In this document: positions 13,968 through 14,436 of the stretch, piece by piece
Numbering within the stretch: the stretch's first letter is position 1
How the letters are laid out: every line of letters begins with the position of its first letter
Assembly (NCBI GenBank): GCA_003165495.1
Contig: PMMB01000228.1
Span: forward strand, 3,109 to 17,544
Length of the DNA stretch: 14,436 nucleotides
Direction: 5' to 3'
Origin: Gammaproteobacteria bacterium
GTDB lineage: Bacteria > Pseudomonadota > Gammaproteobacteria > Steroidobacterales > Steroidobacteraceae
Position numbers and translations under genes: made by a program
Notes under the pieces: model-generated
Told to the model about the DNA's origin: nothing
The model's input: only the letters and a program-made list of their open reading frames with translations
The model's database searches: none

Positions 13968-14436
13968 AACAGCGGTTTTAACGACGGCCACACATTGGCC
14001 AATAATTTGGGTTGTCCGAGCGCGTTGGGATGAAATCCGTCGGCCTGCATGAGATCCGGGACTAGGGCTATGTCATTCAGCAGGAAGGGCACCAGAGACA
14101 ATTTTTTGTCACGAGCCAGATCGCTGAAACACAAGCGAAATTGTTCCGTGTACTCAGGGCCATAGTTGGGCGGCATCCGCATCCCCAGGAGCACGATCTT
14201 GGCGCCGGCCGCCGATGCCAGGTCGACCATGCGCACCAAATTGGCGCGCATTTGCGCGATCGGCAGCGCGCGTAGGCCGTCATTGCCGCCTAATTCCAGA
14301 ATGACGATCTTGGGTTGATGCAGCATCAGCGCCCGCGGCAGGCGCGCGAGGCCCCCTGCGGTAGTCTCACCGCTGACGCTGGCGTTGACGACTTGGTAAC
14401 CGTACTCTTGATCCTTGAGCCTCGTCTGCAGCAACG
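13958..14436 (-). CDS. tesA: SGNH-family esterase/thioesterase, TesA-like, N-terminus outside window
   Basis: This is the C-terminal 159 or so residues of an SGNH hydrolase of the TesA type (acyl-CoA thioesterase I / lysophospholipase L1), normally periplasmic. Visible are the block with the oxyanion glycine (VNASVSGETTAGG), the GxND block with oxyanion Asn (LELGGNDGLRAL) and the catalytic Asp-His pair in DGFHPNALGQ. The GDSL block with the nucleophilic serine and any signal peptide lie beyond the window's end, so the gene is partial here rather than broken, and the TTG at 14434 should not be read as its start. It converges on the small lipoprotein gene. Other SGNH esterases are possible, but the spacing and motifs fit TesA best. 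Confidence 0.9.
   Translation of the reverse strand, partial: LLQTRLKDQEYGYQVVNASVSGETTAGGLARLPRALMLHQPKIVILELGGNDGLRALPIAQMRANLVRMVDLASAAGAKIVLLGMRMPPNYGPEYTEQFRLCFSDLARDKKLSLVPFLLNDIALVPDLMQADGFHPNALGQPKLLANVWPSLKPLLRR

Overview
The window looks like chromosomal DNA of a G+C-rich gammaproteobacterium. It carries a complete type IV pilus alignment operon (pilM-pilN-pilO-pilP-pilQ), then the shikimate genes aroK and aroB, a dgt-type HD nucleotidohydrolase, hemE, a convergent fadD-type acyl-CoA ligase, and the end of a tesA-type SGNH hydrolase. PilM ends in the CGLALRSFD tail I remember from pseudomonad PilM. The order pil-aroK-aroB-...-hemE fits lineages around Pseudomonas, Xanthomonas and Steroidobacter. 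I lean towards the Steroidobacterales/Nevskiales/Xanthomonadales side, but cannot fix the family from sequence alone.

Layout. 1-269: upstream region with no gene seen. 270-5235: pilMNOPQ, tightly packed (a 10-nt gap, two ATGA overlaps, a 20-nt gap). 5274-7079: a large lipoprotein with bacterial Ig-like domains and three EF-hand-type loops, 38 nt after pilQ and so probably the last gene of the pilus transcript. 7109-7206: a strong hairpin, a 32-nt stretch resembling part of pilQ, and a canonical terminator usable from both sides. 7232-7657 (minus): a small secreted proline-rich protein. 7792-11691: aroK, aroB, dgt, hemE in one direction with short gaps or overlaps. 11688-13367 (minus): fadD, whose stop codon interlocks with that of hemE. 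13528-13917: a small uncharacterised lipoprotein. 13958 to the end (minus): tesA, missing its N-terminus.

How the genes work together. PilM (cytoplasmic actin-like), PilN/PilO (inner membrane) and PilP (lipoprotein) form the alignment complex that connects the pilus motor to the PilQ outer-membrane secretin. The Ig/EF-hand lipoprotein is the accessory element: position and lipobox suggest an outer-membrane or surface protein made with the secretin, with possible Ca2+ binding. AroK and AroB act in chorismate synthesis, Dgt in dNTP balance, HemE in haem synthesis, FadD and TesA in acyl-CoA/fatty-acid metabolism.

The least ordinary part is the roughly 2.5-kb block between pilQ and aroK, which are adjacent in many relatives. 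It holds the Ig/EF-hand lipoprotein, the pilQ-like fragment, two hairpins and an oppositely oriented gene. Smaller oddities are a 15-bp tandem repeat inside aroB, a TTG-started hemE preceded by a five-codon ORF, and a possible leaderless start of aroB. I see no mobile element, CRISPR array, tRNA or rRNA.
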